From NCBI GenBank assembly GCA_002914805.1, contig JXTB01000251.1, positions 342,294 to 406,293 of the forward strand: a stretch of DNA of 64,000 nucleotides, given 5' to 3'. The position numbers and the translations under genes were made by a program. The notes beneath the pieces were generated by a model. It searched no databases. It saw only the letters and a program-made list of their open reading frames with translations, and was not told where the DNA came from. Origin of the DNA: Parasponia andersonii (lineage: Eukaryota; Streptophyta; Magnoliopsida; Rosales; Cannabaceae). This document shows, one piece after another, positions 48,401 to 62,000 of the stretch (positions within the stretch are counted from its first letter, which is position 1; every line of letters starts with the position of its first letter).

Positions 48401-51400
48401 TAAATTGATATACATTAACTTCATGGGAACTGATCATAAACAAGATTTAAGCCCAAAAGACAGATCACACTAGAACAGTTATCAGCAACATGAGATATTT
48501 AATAATAAATGAGGAAAGGAAAATAAGAGAAAGAACAAATGGAAAGTAGCTCACATATCCTTGATCAGATCCAACCGCAAGATGTCTTGAGCTGTGGCTT
48601 ATATTCATACAAAGAACAGCACCATTGGTCTTTATGAGTTTTATGCTCTGAATAACGTGACTGTTCCCCTTCTTTGTACCTCCTGCCAACACAATATTTA
48701 TAAGTCACAAAGGATCATCAGAAAGAATTGTGTACTCTCAGATGTAAAGCATGGTGTAATTATAAAGTCATGCCTTCAAAACTTTGCTGTTGAAGCATGT
48801 ACAGACAATACCTTGAAGAGATAAAAAACTGTTCTCTGTAGAATATGGCTCGGGTTTAAGTTTGTAAACACGAACCTGCAAATTCAGTTTATTGTAAAAA
48901 CACAACACATCTTCCTTAAAAAGGATATATATTCGTATGTCAATGTATCAAGAAAGAAAATAGTTTTCACCATTCCACTATGGTCTCCAGAGATAAGAAG
49001 TCTAGAGTTGCCATCGAAAAACAATGCTGTGACTGCTATACCACTCAAAGATGAATCATCTTCACTCTGCATTCAAAAGAAAAGAAAAAAGTGACTGAGA
49101 GAGATAAGGATGGTAGAGGTATAAATAAATTGAACTCACATAGACTTGACTTAATGAGATTAAAACAGAAAGGGATAAACAACAAGATCAAGGTTTTAAC
49201 CTGTTGCTTTAATGAAATAATGGGAACAAAAACTGGAGATGACACGTCCCAAAAAGTTATGGCTCCATTGCTGTGTCCAGTTATATACAAATTTCTAACC
49301 CTTAAAAATCCACTAAACTGGGCTGATCCATCTCTCGAATTAGCCTCGAAGGAAAACATATGCGGCATATCTTTGGCCAGCTGAACATAGTCCTACAATC
49401 TCAAAGAATCATACTGCTAAATAACTAAAACTTGAAACAATATTCATGTAATGACTTTGGTTTAGCATATAATAATCTTCACGTGTATACCTCATCTGCC
49501 AAACCTAAACAGGGATTATCCGTAATAAATTTGGCTGCAGTAATGGTCGAATCAGAAAATGGCATCTTCACCATAACCTCCTTCGGGAGCGACTGATGGG
49601 ACCTGGATTGGCATTGTAGAAGATACTTTTGAATGGAAGAATCATCATAGGCATAAATATGCCCTGATTTTCCAAGCAAAAGGAAGTACTCCTGTCTATG
49701 TTTGTTCTGCTCAATGGAGCCCGAAATTATATCCATTTCACTACAAGGCTCTGGCAAATGAAGGGCAAGTTTGATCGTGCGAGATTCTGTATGCTCAGTC
49801 AGCAGAATCACCTGCTTCATAACAAATCATGGTTTTCTTTCGTTTTATTCAAATCTTTGTAGTAATAAAATAAGTTAAGATCTTTGTAGTAATAAAATAA
49901 GTTAAGAGCATTTTATTAAGTCTATTCTTGTACCTGGGACAAGTTTTCAGACTCAAAGTTGGAGGCACCCAAGACATAAAGTCGACTTGCTTTTCCATCT
50001 GTGTAGGCCCATTTTAATGATGCTATAGGAATTCTGTTGAGCTTATAGCCAACGTTGAGTTTACATATTGGAGCATTTTGAGTGGCAGATTCAAATGCTA
50101 TTCCAGTTTTTGAGTTTGGGATGGGAGGAACATTCCAAACAAAGATCTCCCCATTGTTGTAACCAACAACAACTCTAGTTCCAAAAGGGCATGCCCAGCA
50201 TGCACAAGTTGCTTTCTTGGCTTCATGGTGTAGAGACTGCAACACGTTTTCACCTGCTGTGAAAATGGATTTGCTTTCCCGGATATCCCATAGAGTTATT
50301 AGGCCATCTCTGAATACTATCAAAACTCTGCAGTGAAACAAGTAATGCCAAAGAAGAGGAGACTTCAGTAGTAACGTGACATATATAGTACAAGTAGGTA
50401 TGCAGCCAAGTAGTTGATAGCTAGAAATAGGAGGAGAAAAGCTAACGTGGTTGGTCGAGAAAGTACCTCTTACTTTCAGCCATTGGTTGAGGCAGGATAT
50501 TGGTGACAGCAGCATTTTCACCAGAAACTTCAGTTGAATTCCCTAAACAATATTATTGAAAAACTTGGATACTTCAGACTTTAAAATAGAAACAGCATTA
50601 ATCAATACAACCGAATATGATTAAGCAGATGTCTCACCGTGAGAAGCTGAAAAGGGTATATTGTAACTCGTTTGTACAATGCGGGACAGTTCTTTCTCAA
50701 GTTTCAAAACTGAGACATTACCAGCATTATCTCCAATGTAGCTACAAACAAAAATTGAAAGCACGCACCCTATAAGATATCTTAGTTGAAAACTCTAACG
50801 ACACATGCATTTATCGTCTGAAGTCATAATTAGGAGTCGGCATAAACGCTTACATAAATGGAGTTTGCTGTTTCACCGTGAAAGAGGTAATCTCTTGTTG
50901 AAGAGGAAGCACATGAAACGATATCTTGTTTTCGATGTCCCAAACCTATGTTTAGAATTTCCTTTGGAAAATCAACTTCCACAATAACCATAGATTAAGA
51001 TAAAATACATACACATAGCATATGTACTGTCATAGAACGAGGTGGAGGAAAGTAGAAAACTTGCCTCAATGCAGTTCTTGGTAGTTACATTCACAAGAAT
51101 GCCTTGGTTATGAAAGAACTGATTATGCAAAATACCCTCATCAGTATAAAGTTTGACGAATACTCTAAGGGGACGGTGCATTTTCACATTATAGCCAAAC
51201 ATGGAAGGAAAAAAAAAAAAATGAAGAAAATGAAGAAAAGGCGTAAAGAGATACGAATATGAAAACCTGGAGAAACTTGGTTGGTTCAGGTTCCTGAGAT
51301 TGAAGTAGAGCTTGAGTATTATCTCTTCCGAATAATTTGATCCGGCCATCCCTGGGAATTAATTTGTTTGAGAACAAAGAAAAAATAAGAGTGATTATAA

Positions 51401-52215
51401 ATAAGTTAGAAGAAGAGTTTGAACATTTTCACTCACTTAGTAGAAATGGCGAGTATGTTTTGAATAGGATCATAAGCAAACGTGGTAGATGCACAAGGTA
51501 TTCCATGATGGAATACAAGTCGTGGCTCAACATCACTGCCTTTGACACCTTCACTACTATCTCCTCCACTTGTCTATATCATCAAACTCAAACATATACA
51601 AATTAAATTATGTCCAATATACATTTGCAACCAACTAGGATAAATTAGCTTGATATGATACATATTGTGCAATGCAACTACTTTCTTTTTTTTTTTTTTT
51701 CTCGTTACTTTACTCATTTTATTATTATATTTATTCCTCTGATTTTAGCATATGAGTTTTTGAAAATAAAATTAGAAATACCATAAGTTACGAATTGTGG
51801 GTTCTGACTTATGACGAGGAATTTAGATACAAAGGAGGTTGGAGTTAATTGCTTTTAGAATTTTTTTTTTTTTTTTTTAAGAAAAAATATTTAATTATTA
51901 GCAATTGCTTTGAACAGTTGTATAACAATTTTTGTCCCAAAGGTAAAGGTTGAGATCATTTAACAACGGTCGTGCAGCCTGCTTGACGTGGAATCGTATA
52001 CAGAGAACACACCACTGCATTGCCCATCGACTGGACACTGTGGGTCCCACAACACAATCTCCTTGTAAAGATCCCACCGCCCACCACGTGGACATCTGAC
52101 TTTTTGACTCTCCAACTCTCTGTTATTGTCTGTTTAAATACATTTATTTATTTTATTTATCCAAATATTAAAATTATAGCCATGGCCCGCGGGTTAAACT
52201 TTAAAGGGCTATCTG

Positions 52216-52249
<34 letters not shown>

Positions 52250-53533
52250 AGATATCTGTGTGTGTCCCAGGTCTACATAGATTTAGGACTTAGTAACCTG
52301 CATAAAGACAAATTAACTACGTGGATGCCTTAATAATAATTATAAAGGTTATAGAGTATAATTCTTAATTGTTTTCAAGAGATTAGATTTTTTTTTTTTT
52401 TTTTTTTTTTTAGGGGAGGGGGGTTGTGTGGGAGGGAAATTCTAAGAAATTCGTTAAATGACCAGTATTCATGTAAAAGGACTGAAATCTGCTTTATTAT
52501 TTTTTTAAAAAAAAGTTAGTCCAAATGAATTTGTAAAAGGACAAAAGAGGAGGTGATTAACTTAATAGATTAATTAGCTTTGGCTGCATACATATCGCAC
52601 CTAACACGTTAGAATACTTTTTACGCTTTTTCTTTAACCATTGGCTTTTGCATAACAATCATATCAACTTAACAAATATTAAGGATAAGGGGGTAAAAAA
52701 GAAAAAGAAAAAGAAAAAGAAAAGAAAAGAAAGGGAAAAAAAAAAAAAAAGAAGCTTATTTTATGATTTTAAAGTTTAATATAGTGGTGAGTAGTACTAA
52801 AGGTTAAAAAGAAAGTTTAAAAACAATAACATTAGCTGATCCAATCAGGGTTGAGGATTAAAGATTGATTGGGAATTAGTATCAAACGAAAGATGGCAGT
52901 ATCGAAGTGAACTAGTGTTAGAAAGTAATTTAAAGAAAATGGAGGCAACACCAACATGTATGGCATGGGTTACCTAATTTGTAATTACGTTTAAGAAGAA
53001 CCTTGATTATTATTATTGTTGTTATTATTACTAATTTTTCTTTTTTCAGGTTGTCAAGTAAAACATAAGATCATAAATACGTAGTTCGCAATTGGGTATT
53101 TATAATATATACTAGCTTGATTGATTTTGAGTTTTGAGGTGGGTGGGCTCCATATTTCTTGGATCCTTCACAGCCCATCACTACTTCATTCATCTCACAA
53201 CTCACAATAACAACAACAACAACAAATGCAGGAAGGGAATTACAAATTAACGTATAATATCTCCAACATTTAATTCAATATTCGTTAACATTATTATATC
53301 TATCTATACTGTAAAGGATCATCAATTCACTTCCAAAAATCTTTGAAATTTGAATCCTTTGAATAATATATAGACAGATGATGACTTGAATATTTTAGGG
53401 AGGAAGATGGGTGTGGGAATACAAAATTTAAAACAATTCATATTTACATAATAATATTAAACCAAAAAAATAAAAAAAAAATTTAAAACAGTTTAATTGC
53501 TGCTGCATATGCTGGTTTCATTTGAACAAATGA

Positions 53534-53571
<38 letters not shown>

Positions 53572-53688
53572 TAATTTAAAAAATGAAGAAAGCAACCGAG
53601 AGAGAGAGATAGAGAGAGAAAGAAAGGCAATGAATGGTTGGCGTACCTTCTTAAGGGAAGCTTTCTCCACTAGTTTCTTCACAAACAT
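45439..53688 (-). CDS. Tomosyn/Lgl-like WD40 protein with C-terminal R-SNARE motif
   Basis: Syntaxin-binding regulator of vesicle fusion. Twenty-four exons (minus): 53647-53688, 51437-51573, 51267-51351, 51065-51118, 50854-50945, 50638-50741, 50467-50542, 49934-50327, 49491-49811, 49201-49392, 48971-49066, 48812-48875, 48555-48682, 48142-48388, 47785-47939, 47576-47697, 47302-47425, 47161-47219, 46934-47033, 46661-46853, 46455-46556, 46196-46314, 45827-45886, 45439-45540. They sum to 3168 nt, or 1055 residues. WD40-like blades occupy most of the first 850 residues (e.g. DGRIKLFGRD, FRDGLITLWDIRESK, GYNNGEIFVWN, GHSNGAITFWD, SGDHSGMVRVY). The last 55 residues form an R-SNARE coil with zero-layer R1027 in LRATEMQ. 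Intron 4 uses a GC donor. Intron 1 is 2.1 kb. There is no transmembrane anchor, as in tomosyn. It resembles At4g35560 and At5g05570. Confidence 0.9.
51574..53646. other. Long first intron of the tomosyn-like gene
   Basis: About 2.07 kb of AT-rich DNA with homopolymers at 51685-51700, 51859-51878, 52217-52246, 52388-52410 and 52738-52750, an (A4G)-type run at 52697-52730 and (GA)n at 53537-53568. No nested gene is evident. A short CCACGTGG palindrome is near 52084-52091. Confidence 0.55.
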
Positions 53689-53934
53689 CTTGGACGAACG
53701 ATCCTAACTCACTCACTCTCTTCGATTCGATTCGATTCGATTTTCTGAAACAAACTCCACAATTAACCACTAACTGATTATATTAATAATATATATATAT
53801 ATATATATATATTCTGCTATTGATCGATGAAGATGATGAACCCAAACTCTATGTATGCTTTGAGAGAACCGACCACAAACAGAGAAAGAGAAAGAGACAC
53901 GAAGAGACCCAGTTTCTTTTCTTTTCTTCCAGTT

Positions 53935-54297
53935 TGTTTTTATAGTTATGAGAAAAACGGACAACAAACATCAGCGGTTTCATTGTGACAAAAATTGACG
54001 GTTATGATCCTCACACGTGGAAGCCGATTACTACATCCCAACATTTATATACCACAAACGCATTGTACCTATCACTAGTATCACTATGTGTTTGACACTT
54101 TGACTTGGTTTGCACACTTCTTTTAAAGCCCAAAGGGCCAAAGCGAAACATATCCCAACTGGGGACATACACCAAAGACCAAATCACGAAAACTTAATTT
54201 TCTCCCACAAGTTTAAAAAAACCACACGTGGCAGCTGCGTGATGTCAACGTGAGACCTTTGTACCCTTCTCCAATGATGATTGATCAACCACGTGGC
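53935..54297 (-). promoter_or_regulatory. TATA box and G-box/ABRE cluster of the tomosyn-like gene
   Basis: The minus strand has TATAAAAAC at 53935-53943, about 250 bp before the start codon. Upstream of it are three CACGTGG-type motifs: 54014-54020, 54225-54232 (CACGTGGC) and 54289-54297 (CCACGTGGC). This core is shared by G-boxes and abscisic-acid-response elements bound by bZIP factors. Part of the 5' UTR (53720-53742) is a (TTCGA)n repeat. Confidence 0.5.
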
Positions 54298-57064
54298 TAC
54301 ATCAGAAGAACTCTCATCCTCTCCTTATCAGTTAGTTAGTTTGTGTGATTCAATAGTTTTGCAACTCATCTAGGGAAACTAGGATAATGAAATGAATCGA
54401 TTCTTAATACCATTCATGTAATCAAAAAAAAAAAAAAAAAAAAACTAAAAGAGGTACACTAGCTGTTGCATATTCTTTAGGACAATAAATCAAAAGGCAA
54501 GCAAAGACAAAATGAAAAAAAATATTAAATGCAAGCAAAGAAGGAAATCAAGTTAAAGTATATTACCAATTTCAACACCCTGTCCTGAATTGGTTTCCCA
54601 TTTTTGGTCGGTGTACAATCTTCAGAAAATCTCAAGTTCTATTTGACCTCTGAAAAACTCAAGCTTCTATCTTTTTCCCGTTTCTTAAAATCTTTGATCT
54701 GAACAAAAAAATAATAATAATAATAACAGAGACGGAGTGAGAAAAAAAAAAGAAAAGAAAACACTGCAATAATAGAGAAAATGAAATGAAATGACATTAA
54801 AAAAAAAAAAAGAGAAGAAATAAATGATGAAAAGGATAATTTTGAAATTCTTTTTATTGTTCTCTCCATCAATTCCTGCAAAAATAAAAAAAAAAAAAAA
54901 AATTGGTCATATCAATGTCTGCAAATCATAAAAATGTCAACTATGGGCTAATATAGACCCATCCATCCATGAAGGATTGTTACTTGTATGGACTAGGGAA
55001 GCAAATTAACATTGTGGGCTCATTACATAAATGGATATGGGTCAGAGCTACTTTCTATTGTGGGCCCGTGGACTCGGACCAATTTCTGTAGAGGTGTAGG
55101 CAAAACTGGGCCATAATAAGCTCAAGTTGAAAGAAGGGAAATGAGATCGGTTGGAAAGAGGCCCGCATAATTAGTATTTACTAGGAAATGAAGAGGAGGA
55201 AGAGGAAAAGATGAAGTGTGGTGTGGTGGCAGTGGCACCAAAACAAGGGCGGGCGGGCCAATTGCGCCGACACAATGACCCACTGGAGTTGAGCATTTGC
55301 AGAGAGAAAAAGCAATCCATAGAGAAAGCGGCAGGTGGGGGATGGCAACAATATTTATATCTGTACTCTCTCTTAGTATAACTATCAAATGTAATGTAAT
55401 AATGGAGTCACGCAATTTCATTTCATCATGCAATCATCTTTCTATTATATAATGAATAAATAAATAATAGAAATATAAAGAATATAGACGAGAGCACATG
55501 ACAAACGCTCATGCTACGTATATGTATATATATATCATCATTAAGTAAAAAAAAGCATATGCTTCTTTACAACCTAAGACCCACCTAAGGCATCATCTTC
55601 ATGAGTTGTATTTCTATAGAAGAACTTGAAAGAGATAAAGACACTTTTCTAAATGGCTTAACTTTTCCTTTCATGGGGAACTACACACCTCCCCACTTCC
55701 CTGACTCTTACCATTTTTCCTGTTCCTCATTCTTGTAATTGTTTAGGCATTAGTCTCGTACGGATCGGATCGGATCGGATCATCTTACTACTCAGATAAA
55801 ATTTACTTTTTATAAGTAAAAAGCACTTGTAAAGTCCAAATATTCATATACTCCCTATTTTTTTTTTTTTTTTTTTTTTTTTTGGGCAAGAAGAAATTGT
55901 GCTGAATTGTATGAAGCCTAATCATATTATATATATATATATATTCTTTCGAACATAGATCGACTTTAGAGGTGATTTTGGAAAGTGATAAAAGACTGAA
56001 TGTGGCGAACAATTTTCTAGTATAATTAAAAAGTAGCTTAAGCTTAATTCACATGTGATGCCAAAGGCCTAATGGTAATGGCTATTCGCACCTTCTTGTA
56101 TTGTTGTATGAATATTGGATCATCAGTAGACGTAGAAGCAAGCACATTCTTTTCTTTAAAAAAAATAAAAGAAAAAACTTAAAACTTTGAGCAGTAAATT
56201 GTAAAAATTAATTTGATATAAATAATATACATAGGGATGGTCGAAAGGCGGGGTTCACAGAGTGACAGAGGTAGTTTTGTAGCGGCGCCCATAAAGTCAA
56301 ATAAGAGAATCTTTCCATTCTCATTCCTTCAAATAATAAAATAATTAAATCAAATATTATTAATGATATTATTACGTACACGTCGCTGCGGTTGCCAAAA
56401 TGGCCCAAGCAAGCAAGTTTTAGACGCGCCTCGTGTGACACGCGTGGTACTCCAATCCCTCAATTTCACATGGTGGTGGTGCGTAATGCGCACCTGCAAT
56501 TCAACGGAATAATTATACTAATTGTTTATAGATTAGAAATAAATAATAATTCGAGAGAGACTTATAAAAAAAAAAAGAAAAGAAAAAAGAAGAAAGTAGG
56601 GGAGTGAAAGTCATGAGTTGTAACCGTATAATATGGCGCCAAATGGAGGCGTCGTGCCCCCAAAACCAGTTAACTAACTGTATCTGAGCTGGTTAGTTCA
56701 CGTCTTCTTCCAATCAATCAAATTCAACTTCCCGTCATATTCATATTCACTCACATTCTTTGTTTACTTGCTTGCATTAATAATTTAATATATTTTATAT
56801 TTATGGACGTTTTTTCAACACCAAATTGAATAATAAACAAATCAATTAGGAATTTGAAGATTTCAATTCCATTTTAAATTAGCAAAGAAGAGAATGATTG
56901 GTCACCAGATTTATGGATTTAATGACTGAGAAAGTGACTAAATTATCTTTAAAAGATACGCGTAATACATAAAAAAAAAAACCATATACTACGTAATAAT
57001 AAATGAGCACAAAACAAAACAAAATAAATGCAACGTGGTAAAGAAAGCATCAAAAACATTTTTA

Positions 57065-57100
<36 letters not shown>

Positions 57101-57680
57101 CAAATTAAATTTGGCATTTATGGTCCACGTATAGTGCTACTTTGTATGAAATGGGCATTAAATTGCCGTATGACATTCTTCCCCTTCGTTTTACATACTA
57201 AATTTTCGTATGTGGCATTCTCTCCTATTTAGGATTTTTAGTATCTTAATTTATTCAACGCTCATTATTAAGTGAAACATACATATACATGACACATTGA
57301 CATGAACCCTCCTCCTCCCCCTTTCTTTTCTAAAATTTAACCTGTGTATGAATATAACAGGAATGTATTTTGAAATAAAGAAGTAATTAAAGGAGGGATT
57401 TTTTTTTTACTGATGAAGGAATATTATTATTTATTTAAAGAGAAAAAAAGGAAATGAAAGGTGTTCCATTCCGGCAATGTAAAAAGGTACCCAACAACCC
57501 GTATCATAGGTACCTTTAGTTGTGGTGTGGTGTCTGTTATGCTGTGTTGTGTTCCATTATTGTTGTTGAATTATTTAAATGTAAATTGACAAAATTTAGA
57601 GTATTATTATTATGTGACTTAGTAGTAGTAGTAGTAGTAGTAGACGTAGAATAGGCAGGCAAAAGGGTCCCAATTGTACA
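54298..57680. other. Intergenic region
   Basis: It contains A tracts (54426-54443, 54884-54901), a T tract (55858-55884), (CGGAT)n at 55760-55779, (TA)n at 55931-55944 and 57068-57098, and (GTA)n at 57620-57643. Open frames lack recognisable domains. No gene is found. Confidence 0.5.
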
Positions 57681-59029
57681 ACTCAAAAATTCTCTGCTTT
57701 TTCAAACATCTGCTCTTCAAATCTCTCTCTCTTGCTCTGGCCTCTGCTATTCTATTCTATTCTATTCTATTCTATTCATAGTAATAATAATAATCTTCTT
57801 CTTCACTTCAAACTTAAACTTATGAATGATAAGAGCTCTCTCTGATCTGGGTCTCTGCGCTTCCGTTGACTGCTCTCTCTCAATTCGCACTCAAACGGTG
57901 AGAATTTTTGTTTTTTGTTTTTTTTTTTTGGCAGCTTTTGTTGTCTTACACCTTCGCATTATTTTGGATTCTCAACAATTTCGGATAAATTTATGTGTTG
58001 TTGGTTGGTTGGCTTTAGTTGAGCCAACGTTTTCTCTTATTTACTTGTTTTTAAAGACCAAATTAACATCACTTTATGTTTCATGCTGCTCCTTTTTTTT
58101 TTTTTTTGGGGGGGGGGGGGGTGAAAATTTGGGGTGAATAAGAAGAGAATGCTGCTGGATTTAGTGGGTTGAATTTTATTCTGCAAAGTTTTTGCCTTTT
58201 TTAGTTTTTTTTTTTTTTTTTTTCGAGATTGTTTTCACTTTTCAGGTTTTTTTTTTTGCACATCTAATTTTGGGATGATACAGGATCATATGAGTTTTTA
58301 GTTTGCCGATAAAGTTAATTTGAGTGTTCTAGATTGAATTGCAAGCACCCCAACCAAATGGGGAATTGTAATATAGGACCTTTCTCAGATATGAAAATGG
58401 CTTTCTTGTGTTTCAAGATGGTGATTAAGAAACTCATAACCGGGCCGACAAATTGACGGTCAAGGAAGAGGTCCTTTGTTTCTCAGATTAATACACCAGA
58501 ATCTTACTAATGAAGCTTTACATAGCTACATTGTAGTTGCTAATAATGAGGGTGCTTTGTAGGGCCATTTTAGGTGCATACTAGGAGGTACATATCTATT
58601 ATTATTATTATGGCTGGTTGGCTGTGATCAAACTAATTCATTTATTATATTATCCCCCCTAATCTTTTGCTTCGTGCTCCCTGTTTGTAAAAGATGTTCC
58701 CATTTTAATGTCTCTGTATGGTGCTCTAGATGAAGCAAAATAAACAGTCTTTAGCTGCTTATCTTTAAGGCTACTTCTATTATTCATTGTGTTTTAAAGC
58801 ACTTTATCATTAATACATTACAACCGGTTTAAGTGATAACTTGGGCATCTTTTGGTTTTGCAGTCAAAAATCAACTGCAGCACATATTTTTCTGGGTAAA
58901 GCTGATACCATTGGGCTTAGTTATAAAAAAGGCAGAAGACCGAAAAGAATAAAAAAAATCTGTAGTCTAATGGGGTGAGACATAGGGAGTGCCAAGGAAT
59001 GACAGCCGTTTGGTAGATCAAAAGGCTGC
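57681..59029 (+). promoter_or_regulatory. Probable 5' leader and leader intron of the TRM gene
   Basis: A pyrimidine-rich leader-like stretch with (TATTC)n at 57745-57778 ends in a possible donor GTGAGA at 57899. Intron-like, T-rich sequence with a T(15)G(12) run (about 58093-58121) follows. An upstream ATG at 57823 opens a seven-codon frame that ends at 57846. The coding exon begins at 59030 after an in-frame stop at 59000, so this region looks untranslated. This is inference without transcript data. Confidence 0.4.
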
Positions 59030-62000
59030 ATGGGAGGTTTGTTGCACCTTTTTGACTTCGAAAACAGGAGCATGGCCAGGAAAGTTCTTACGCATAAGAA
59101 ACATGTTGATGGTAAGTGTTTATCTTCTTTTTGTTGAAGAATGAATCCATGGAAGGAAGGAAACTGGTCTCAAATATGGGGCTTATTTTCTATATTAAGT
59201 TGGAGATCCAAAGGTTAAAGTGCATTCTTGATTTTCATGGTAAACTTATGATTCCTGATAGCTAGTAATCTTATAATGCGACAATCGTAAAATTTGGTTG
59301 ACTAAACTGTACTTAAGAGTAGCAAGTCACTAACTTGTTGTATTGGGTTAGCAAACTTGCTAATAATATAATTTGGAACTGATTGTCAATAAGTGTTCAA
59401 AAGAATTCCTGCAATCCGGGGTGTGGCATTTTGCTTTTAGACATTCACAGATATTGAAAAAGCTTGTGTTTTTGGAAACAAATGAGGGAATGCCTTGAGT
59501 TATACTTATCTTATTCTGTTAATCAGCTTATAAAATATCCAAGTTTTAAATAAATATGCAGGTCTAGAAGCTCCTCGAAATAGCCTTGAGCTGCGAATAG
59601 AAACTTCTCAGAGCTATTCTCCTGTACGAGATTTACCAGATTTACCGGTAATTTTTCAACACTGGACTTTTTATAGCTTATGCCCAGTCTTTAGTGGTTT
59701 TATTCTCTATACTGTGTCCTTGAGATTTAATATAGGCAATGATTTTTAGTATGGGACGTCTCAAGTCTTCAGGAAAGGAGATTTTCTGAAAGGATTCTTA
59801 TGGCTTTGGCTTTGGCTTTGGCTAAGGCACTTTGTGCCAGCTTGTCAAGCTCGATTGTTGGTTTATCCTGACTTTAGTGAGAATCTTTATTCATTTACAT
59901 CAAGAAAAAGTTTGACCAAAAAATAAGGAAAAGAAAAAGATGATTCTTGGTTGGACTAAATCCTTCTTAGGTGTTCTGCAATTGTCTTTTTTAATTTCTT
60001 GTTGCATGGGTCAGATTTAGAAATATAGCAAAGAACAGTTGTCTACATTTATAACTTCAAATTAAACTGGCTTAGAAAATTATTTTGATTAATATCCTGT
60101 TTCCAATGTACTGATATTAATTCAGTGCTTCCTGTCTTCGGTGATAATATCTCTCTCTCTCTCACCCCATTTCTGTTGCATTTAAATGCACATTGATATC
60201 AGGTGGAAGAAGAATGGTCCGAAAAGAATTGCTATCCATTTGAAGCTTCAATGAAGAAATTGATTAATGAGGAAATCTCCAAACATTCGAGTACGAGACA
60301 AAATGCACCAAGCATTGTTGCCCGCCTGATGGGAATGGATGTGTTGACTTTAGATACAAAGTCTGTAGTTCAGCCATCTGAGAAAAGGAATGAGAATCTG
60401 AGAATAAAGTCTTCAAACAAGGAAGCAAATGGAAGGAGTTTTATTGGCCATCTCTCTTCTGATTCTAACTCTTCAAGGCAGATGGAACTTAATTTGTCAT
60501 ACCATGATGGTGACTTAGATTCTGACAGATGGACCAATGGCCAGAAGTCCGGGAAAGGAAGGAGTAGAGAGCATCCTCAAGAGGAGGAACTACAGAAGTT
60601 TAAGAAAGAATTTGAAGCATGGCAAGCAGCCAGGTTTAGGGAGTGTTCAAAATTTGCCGAACGTGGAAGCATGCCCTCAAAGTTGCTTGCTCAGGAGGAT
60701 CTCAACAAGGTAAAGATGGAACTCTATGCAAGGCCTGGGCAAATGGCAGTTGAGAAGTCTGTAAAGTCTAAGGGTCAGACACTAAGGGCCAGGGCACATG
60801 AAATAGGTGGTTTTCAACATCATGGTGATCAAATAGAACCATTCCAGTTTGAAAGGAAATCTTTTTCATCTAAAAGCAGAAACTCAAGCAGAGACTTTGA
60901 GCAACCCTCCACTATGGACGCTGATCCGAAACTCTCTCTGTCTTCTGTGCCAACTAAGATAGTTATTTTAAAGCCTGGCCCTGATAGGCTTTGTGACCAC
61001 AGAGAGTCTTGGACAAGTTCCCCGAGCTCTTCAGAGCAGAGAGGTAGCATAGAAGACTTTCTTGAGGAGGTGAGAGAACGACTGAAATGTGAAATGCAAG
61101 GCAAAATGCTTAGAAGGGGTTCAGTTGTTCGAGGAAGTGGAATTGAGACCCCTTATAGTGAAAAGCCATCAGATCCTAAACAAATTGCTCAAAACATAGC
61201 AAAACAGGTCAGAGAAAGTGTGAGTAAGGACATTGGGACGAACTTGCCACGGTCAGAATCAACAAGATCATATAAAAGTGAAATTCAGATAAATGGACCA
61301 AGTTCTCCAGAGTTCATCAACAGAGATACTAGGAGACTTGTATCAGAGAGACTAAAAAATGTTCTAAAGAGAGAAACAAATATGCATACAGGTGTTGGTG
61401 GCCACTGTAGATCTTACAGTGTGATAGACTTAGACAATGAACGTATTGAAGCAAAACGAGGAGGATATATTTCAAAGGATGGAAAAGAAATGAGGAACTG
61501 TGGAATTTTGAAAGACGAAAAAGAAATGCAAACCAGATCCTTCAGGCATGGACTAGGAGATGACAGAGCTTTCCATAGAGAGTTGTCCCCAAGAAATCTC
61601 GTTAGATCATTGTCAGCCCCAGTATCAGGAACATCTTTTGGGAAGCTTCTTCTGGAGGACCGCCATGTTTTAACTGGTGCCCACATCAGGAGGAAGCACG
61701 AAGCTAATGACACTGTGCCTGTGGACTTAAAGAAGCGGAAGAAAGAAAGGTTTAATTTCAAAGAAAAAGTATCCAATTTCAAATATAGCTTTTCTCTTAG
61801 GGGGAGACTGTTTGGCAAGAAGATTCAATCGGTGGTGGAATCACATGTTTCTGAACGGTATCCTCTAAAAGATATCATGAGTGGTCCAACTGTAGTAACA
61901 CACTTTGGCGAGAGACATGTAAGGGTATATTTCATCTACATATTTCATTGTACATTACGTGTATTTGTTTATATATATGGTTTGAACTGCTTGTTTCATC

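Noticed and set aside
51119..51176. Longer version of tomosyn-like exon 4 using the acceptor near 51169
   Set aside because: That acceptor breaks the frame after KFLQ, while AATCAG at 51119-51124 restores FFHNQGILVNV in phase.
55122..55433. 103-residue proline/leucine-rich open frame on the minus strand
   Set aside because: No recognisable domain, splice context or promoter; probably chance.
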